From positions 1 to 9,031 of the forward strand of contig JAITJP010000071.1 in the NCBI GenBank assembly GCA_031278835.1: a stretch of 9,031 bases of DNA. Direction: 5' to 3'. This document shows, piece by piece, positions 6,256-9,031 of this stretch. The DNA is from Deltaproteobacteria bacterium (GTDB taxonomy: Bacteria; Desulfobacterota; Desulfarculia; Adiutricales; Adiutricaceae). The position numbers and the translations under genes are program-made. The notes beneath the pieces are model-generated. The model was given only the letters and a program-made list of their open reading frames with translations. It made no database searches and was not told the origin of the DNA. Each line of letters begins with the position of its first letter. Positions within the stretch are counted from its first letter, which is position 1.

Positions 6256-6873
6256 TTACCAGCGGACCGCCACCACCATGGAATAGCTTTGGCCCGGGGC
6301 CTCAGAAAAGCGGCCGACGCTTTTTATGGAAAGGTGATTGGAGTAGCGATCACGCAATTGGGCTGGATCGTCAAAATAGCGCAAGGAGCCTTCTTTGGGA
6401 AAACGGGGCATGGAAAAAAGGACCGGTTTTTCGCTGGGCACGGTGTCCAGAAAGGCCAGCTCGTCCTCCATGACGTCCATCATGTTTAGGAGTAGGTAAG
6501 CTTCGTAGCGCTCATATTGTTGTCTTACGGCCGGATCGTTAAAGTCCCCGTAAATAAAGCTCCAGCCGGGATAGGCCGCCTTGGCTATCTTGATATTGTT
6601 GTGACTTAAGTCCACGCCCAGGTAGAGCTCGGGCTTTTGACGGCGGCTGACCATGACCCCGGTGAAGTTACCCACTCCGCAGCCCAGATCGACCACGTTG
6701 GCGATTCTTAGTAAGCCCAAACGACCGTAGGCGTTTTCGTACATGGCCCGATCGTAAGGCGGTGGGGGCACCGGCTGAAGACTGGCTTCCTCCATGGCCC
6801 TGGGCACCAGTTGGCCCTTTAAGGACAAGAGGTTGGCCGGATTGTTTAATAGTTGGTTCGGATCAAAAGTCAT
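6256..6873 (-). CDS. Class I SAM-dependent methyltransferase
   Basis: The 205-residue protein has a Rossmann-type methyltransferase core. Motif I is VVDLGCGVGNF (60-70), the acidic residue that should bind the SAM ribose is D88 in LGVDLS, and YGDF (108-111) supplies the motif III-like Asp. The roughly 55-residue N-terminal part with QPVPPPPYDRAMYENAYGR may cap the active site. No target-recognition motif for DNA, RNA or a known small molecule is visible, so the substrate is open. The ATG at 6873 has GGAG six bases upstream. A 70-bp spacer with a small hairpin (TAGCCC-TGAT-GGGCTA, 6909-6924) but no T-run separates it from the TPR gene. Only 9 bp separate it from the NadA-like gene, so these two probably act together and are co-transcribed. 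Confidence 0.82.
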   Translation of the reverse strand: MTFDPNQLLNNPANLLSLKGQLVPRAMEEASLQPVPPPPYDRAMYENAYGRLGLLRIANVVDLGCGVGNFTGVMVSRRQKPELYLGVDLSHNNIKIAKAAYPGWSFIYGDFNDPAVRQQYERYEAYLLLNMMDVMEDELAFLDTVPSEKPVLFSMPRFPKEGSLRYFDDPAQLRDRYSNHLSIKSVGRFSEAPGQSYSMVVAVRW

Positions 6874-6943
6874 GGCTTCTCCAAACTAGCTCCTGGCCCG
6901 TTTTTTGGTAGCCCTGATGGGCTAGGCGGGCAAGGGCTTTTTT

Positions 6944-7891
6944 CTAAACCAGCACGGCTCTAAGGACATGGCAGTCGCAAGGGCCGACGTTGGCCAGGAA
7001 GTATTTTAGGGTGGCCTCGATATGGTATTTAGCGAAACGGGAGTCGTTTTTGAGGATTTTTTTGGTTTGGGTGAAATCGCCCAAACAGCCGCCCTCGGCC
7101 CGCATCTCTTCCCTTAAGGCTTCCCTAAAGACCTCCCAATCTTGGTTGTTGCCGATGGTCAGGATCAGCTCGGGCTTATTGGGGGCGACTTCGTCATTGA
7201 GTTCTTTGGCTTCCTGGTAGTAAAAATGCTCCGAAAGACCTTGCAAAACCACCTCCCGGCCGCTTTCGCTGTCAGTGCCCACCAGTCTAAAGACTTGGCT
7301 GCGGCCGTCTTGGCCGTCAATGAGCTTTAGAACGGCCAACATGAGTTTTTCCAATCTCTCTCGATTGGTCAGGCCCTCGGCCATGGTAAAAAACTTAATG
7401 CCCAGCCACAAAGAATCGATAAAAGCCTTCATGGCCCCGACGTTGTCGGAATTATCCAAGAGTTTTTTGGCCTTGTCGTGCTCACCCATGTTGACGTAAA
7501 CATGGGCCAGACGCTTTAAGGTGGGCAGATCCTCGGGCCGAAAGGTCAAGATGGTCTGGAGTTCCTTGGCCGCCTGTGACCACTTGCCGTCGAGGCAATG
7601 GATCTCGGCCATGTTAAAGCGGGCTTCCAAAAAATCCGGTTTTAGCTCGATGGCCTGTTTTAAAAATCTCTTGGCTTGGGCCGAGTCGCCTTGGGTCAGG
7701 GCGGCCACGGCCAGATTGTTCCAGGCCTGGACGTTACCGGGGCACACTTCCACGGCCGCTTGAAAGAGTTCCTTGGCCTGGTCGATTAAGCCCAGCTCAA
7801 ACAATTTTTCGCCTTCAAGCACCTGGTTTAATTCCTCGGTCAGCTCGACCGGGAGGCCTTTTTCCGTTTCGTTATTGATTTGCTCTCGCAT
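6944..7891 (-). CDS. TPR-repeat protein with uncharacterised C-terminal domain
   Basis: This 315-residue protein has no signal peptide or membrane segment. About four tetratricopeptide repeats fill the N-terminal half: roughly 24-51, 57-85 (WNNLAVAALTQGD, ending AIELKP), 88-119 and 122-148. TPRs bind protein partners. The second half (about 155-315) is a mixed alpha/beta region I do not recognise. It includes ILTIGNNQDWEVF (243-255) and ends in GPCDCHVLRAVLV, with a C-x-C-H cluster eight residues from the end. The ATG at 7891 has a strong AGGAG with 7-nt spacing. It is the first gene of the minus-strand run, 70 bp before the methyltransferase, and may be a scaffold for the downstream enzymes; that role is an inference. 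The C-terminal domain could be family-specific; its function is unknown. Confidence 0.8.
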   Translation of the reverse strand: MREQINNETEKGLPVELTEELNQVLEGEKLFELGLIDQAKELFQAAVEVCPGNVQAWNNLAVAALTQGDSAQAKRFLKQAIELKPDFLEARFNMAEIHCLDGKWSQAAKELQTILTFRPEDLPTLKRLAHVYVNMGEHDKAKKLLDNSDNVGAMKAFIDSLWLGIKFFTMAEGLTNRERLEKLMLAVLKLIDGQDGRSQVFRLVGTDSESGREVVLQGLSEHFYYQEAKELNDEVAPNKPELILTIGNNQDWEVFREALREEMRAEGGCLGDFTQTKKILKNDSRFAKYHIEATLKYFLANVGPCDCHVLRAVLV

Positions 7892-7918
7892 TGGTCCGCT
7901 CCTATTGAACTATGGCTC

Positions 7919-7945
7919 ACCGCCGCCAGGGCGGTTCTGGCCGCC
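7919..7945 (-). promoter_or_regulatory. Competing GC hairpins in the TPR operon leader
   Basis: ACCGCC (7919-7924) can pair with GGCGGT (7930-7935), and GGCGG (7930-7934) can instead pair with CCGCC (7941-7945). They lie just upstream of the AGGAG ribosome binding site (7903-7899), so the leader could adopt two mutually exclusive folds. There is no evidence of ligand or regulator. Confidence 0.35.
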
Positions 7946-7978
7946 AGCTAAAAATGCAATTTCAATGCCAAAGAGTTC

Positions 7979-8007
7979 CAAGGCTCCTTGAGTTTTACCT
8001 AAAACTC
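7979..8007. promoter_or_regulatory. Two adjoining perfect palindromes upstream of the TPR operon (possible operator)
   Basis: CAAGG-CT-CCTTG (7979-7990) abuts GAGTTTTA-CC-TAAAACTC (7990-8007), sharing one G. They lie about 90-115 bp before the TPR start. They could be binding sites for a dimeric regulator or hairpins in the leader. No clear promoter for the operon was found nearby. Confidence 0.35.
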
Positions 8008-8346
8008 TGGGCCCCCTTTAAATCCCGGCCCCCGGCTCTCCCCGCGGCTGGCCCCGGCCCGGAAAAATTCTCCGCCCCAGCCCCAATCCCAGCAACCTAC
8101 CGGCCAAGGCCGGGCTACTTACTGGGCTAGGCCGGTCAAGCCCTCAAATGAGCCCTACAGGGCCCCTGGGGCCTAAGTCGCCCCTACCCTAGCCAGGGGG
8201 CCAGTCCAGGGGCCTTAGAGAGGCTCTGAGGGGCCTTTACGGGGCCGTTTTGGCCGGGCCCGTGCCCTGGGCTAGGCAAAATTAGCCCCCCCTCGAAAAA
8301 GCCGGCCTGGTTTTTGTCCCTGACCTGGAACTGGAGGGTTCTTAAC
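8008..8346. other. GGCC-saturated non-coding DNA
   Basis: No ORF here looks like a protein gene, and any product would be Gly/Pro/Ala low-complexity sequence. GGCC occurs eight times within 8161-8280 alone. CTGGGCTAGGC is repeated at 8122-8132 and 8267-8277, and GGGCTA (8269-8274) can pair with TAGCCC (8283-8288). The stretch may be part of a long TPR operon leader, or expanded or decayed intergenic DNA. Confidence 0.5.
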
Positions 8347-8373
8347 TTGACAAAAGGCTTAATAATGTATAAA
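8347..8373 (+). promoter_or_regulatory. Plus-strand promoter-like site with perfect -35
   Basis: TTGACA (8347-8352) is followed by a 15-bp spacer and TATAAA (8368-8373); ATAAAA with a 16-bp spacer is an alternative. The spacing is shorter than ideal. No ORF follows within reach, so if active it would make a non-coding transcript or a long leader. Confidence 0.4.
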
Positions 8374-8451
8374 ACTAAATAGACCCTAGAAAGAAGTCAA
8401 AATGGCTTAATGACAGGGCCAAGTGCTTTTTTTCCGCCTTGTGGGTTAGTT

Positions 8452-8484
8452 AAAGTAACTTTATAAAACAATTAAAAGTAACTT
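8452..8484. repeat. Direct repeat AAAGTAACTT, two copies 23 bp apart
   Basis: AAAGTAACTT is at 8452-8461 and again at 8475-8484. The first is embedded in TAAAGTAACTTTA, which is nearly palindromic. A 23-bp offset is about two helical turns, as expected for paired protein sites. The DNA is AT-rich, so chance is possible. Confidence 0.3.
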
Positions 8485-8502
8485 AAATTTACTAAAAATT
8501 TT

Positions 8503-8582
8503 GCCTATTGGCTATTTCGTTTAATAAGTTCCCTGGTTAAACAAAAAAAAATATCTTTTAGATTCTTAAATAGCCAATAAGC
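8503..8582 (+). repeat. Nested inverted repeat, possible structured RNA
   Basis: GCCTATTGGCTATTT (8503-8517) pairs with AAATAGCCAATAAGC (8568-8582) with one mismatch in 15. Inside, GTTTAA (8519-8524) pairs with TTAAAC (8537-8542). The right arm could instead pair with GCTTTGGCT (8589-8597), ahead of a T-run at 8609-8615. This suggests a foldable RNA downstream of the promoter-like site at 8347, or a switch in a leader. No known RNA family was recognised. Confidence 0.35.
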
Positions 8583-8615
8583 TAACCGGCTTTGGCTTTA
8601 AAAACCTATTTTTTT

Positions 8616-8660
8616 GCCCCCCCCTTCCCCGGCCCCGGGGCCCCGGCCCCGGCCGGGCCA
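8616..8660. repeat. C/G-only low-complexity tract
   Basis: From GCCCCCCCC through repeated CCCCGG and GGCCCC units the sequence is almost purely G and C. It contains the palindrome GGCCCCGGGGCC (8631-8642). It lies directly beside AT-rich DNA and is a likely site of slippage or assembly error. Confidence 0.5.
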
Positions 8661-8764
8661 GACCACCACATCTAGTGGCTTTAAGCCCAGCCCACCCAAA
8701 ATCCTGGGCCTTAACCAGTATCTTAGCCAAGGCCGGTTTGATTTGTGTTAAATAATCGAAAAAC

Positions 8765-8773
8765 TGATATAAT
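8765..8773 (+). promoter_or_regulatory. Extended -10 promoter element
   Basis: TGATATAAT is a perfect extended -10 element (TG, one base, TATAAT) on the plus strand. A -35 is weak (TTGTGT, 19 bp upstream), which extended -10 promoters tolerate. Transcription would run out of the window to the right with a leader of at least 250 nt. Confidence 0.45.
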
Positions 8774-9031
8774 TTATTCTTGGTGGGCTAATGGTCCTAG
8801 GGACCTAAGGCGGCCCGATTTGGCGCCCTGGCCCCAAAAAAATCCTTTGACATTTTGCCCTGATAAGTGGTAAAAAGTTGAGTTTCCATGGGGCCTCTCG
8901 CCCCCCTAATTTGGCTGGGGCCCTTAAAGCCCGGGCCAGCCTTAAAGTCACCTTTGGCCCTGGGCCCCTTAAATCAAGGGGCCTTGCCGCAAAAATAAAG
9001 TTTAAGCCTAGGGGAGTTTTTTTCCCTGGGG
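8774..9031 (+). other. Non-coding right edge, probable leader of a gene outside the window
   Basis: No credible ORF is present. Features seen are a hairpin GGTCC-TAG-GGACC (8793-8805), a second promoter-like pair TTGACA (8847-8852) with TAAAAA (8871-8876) at an 18-bp spacing, and a perfect 8-bp hairpin GGCCCCTT-AAATC-AAGGGGCC (8963-8983) without a T-run. These fit an upstream regulatory region, but the gene it would serve is not in the window. Confidence 0.35.

Noticed and set aside
6990..7763. Several plus-strand open frames opposite the TPR gene
   Set aside because: Short overlapping frames antisense to a gene with TPR repeats and a strong ribosome binding site; they are by-products of its codon use.
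7912..8130. Small plus-strand ORF of 72 codons in the right spacer
   Set aside because: No ribosome binding site, low-complexity Pro/Ala composition and no recognisable fold; it spans the leader hairpins of the TPR operon.
8296..8315. AAAAA...GGCC...TTTTT as a bidirectional terminator
   Set aside because: The arms look symmetrical, but the GC core has mismatches at G-G and C-T and leaves no workable loop, so the hairpin would be unstable.
8888..8998. Plus-strand ORF MGPLAPLIWLGPL onward, 36 codons
   Set aside because: It is a direct read-through of GGCC/CCTTAAAG repeats, has no ribosome binding site and gives a low-complexity peptide.
7892..9031. tRNA, rRNA, tmRNA, SRP RNA, RNase P RNA or CRISPR array in the long spacer
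   Set aside because: No T-loop/acceptor signature, no hallmark core of these RNAs and no regularly spaced repeats could be found by eye.

Overview
The window looks like a chromosomal segment of an anaerobic Gram-negative bacterium. A member of Desulfobacterota (the former Deltaproteobacteria) is the best guess. The grounds are indirect: a cysteine desulfurase of the anaerobe-type class V family sits next to a DUF3343-type Se/S carrier, there is an HD-domain phosphohydrolase of a type common in anaerobes, and there is a membrane-anchored GH23 lytic transglycosylase. The DNA is strikingly rich in the tetranucleotide GGCC, in genes and between them. The assignment is an inference; no rRNA or tRNA is visible.

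Layout from left to right. Bases 1-788 (+) hold the 3' part of a HipA-like kinase gene that enters from the left edge; its catalytic loop is degenerate. It converges on a minus-strand lytic transglycosylase (946-1608), and the two are separated by tandem palindromes that form terminators. An AT-rich divergent spacer (1609-1937) carries a consensus-like promoter for the transglycosylase so close to its ATG that the mRNA may be leaderless. A GTG-started ACR3/bile-acid-symporter-type permease follows (1938-2942, +). It meets a minus-strand HD-domain hydrolase (2939-3505) tail to tail, the two stop codons overlapping in TTAA.

The rest of the coding region, 3712-7891, is all on the minus strand. 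In order of transcription it encodes a TPR protein (7891-6944), a class I SAM methyltransferase (6873-6256), a divergent NadA/quinolinate-synthase-like protein (6246-5350), a class V cysteine desulfurase (5133-3991) and a DUF3343 small Se/S carrier (3981-3712), followed by a clear terminator. The methyltransferase/NadA-like pair and the desulfurase/carrier pair are each separated by only 9 bp, and in both the upstream stop codon lies in or beside the next gene's Shine-Dalgarno sequence. The 216-bp gap before the desulfurase holds its own candidate promoter.

The NadA-like protein keeps the three cysteines expected to bind the 4Fe-4S cluster but has changed most other active-site motifs. With its neighbours it could belong to an undescribed sulfur-, selenium- or Fe-S-linked pathway. 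That is a hypothesis from context.

Bases 7892-9031 contain no convincing gene. They hold hairpins and palindromes in the leader of the TPR operon, a GGCC-saturated GC-rich stretch, and then AT-rich DNA with plus-strand promoter-like sites and a nested inverted repeat that could be a small RNA or the control region of a gene beyond the right edge.
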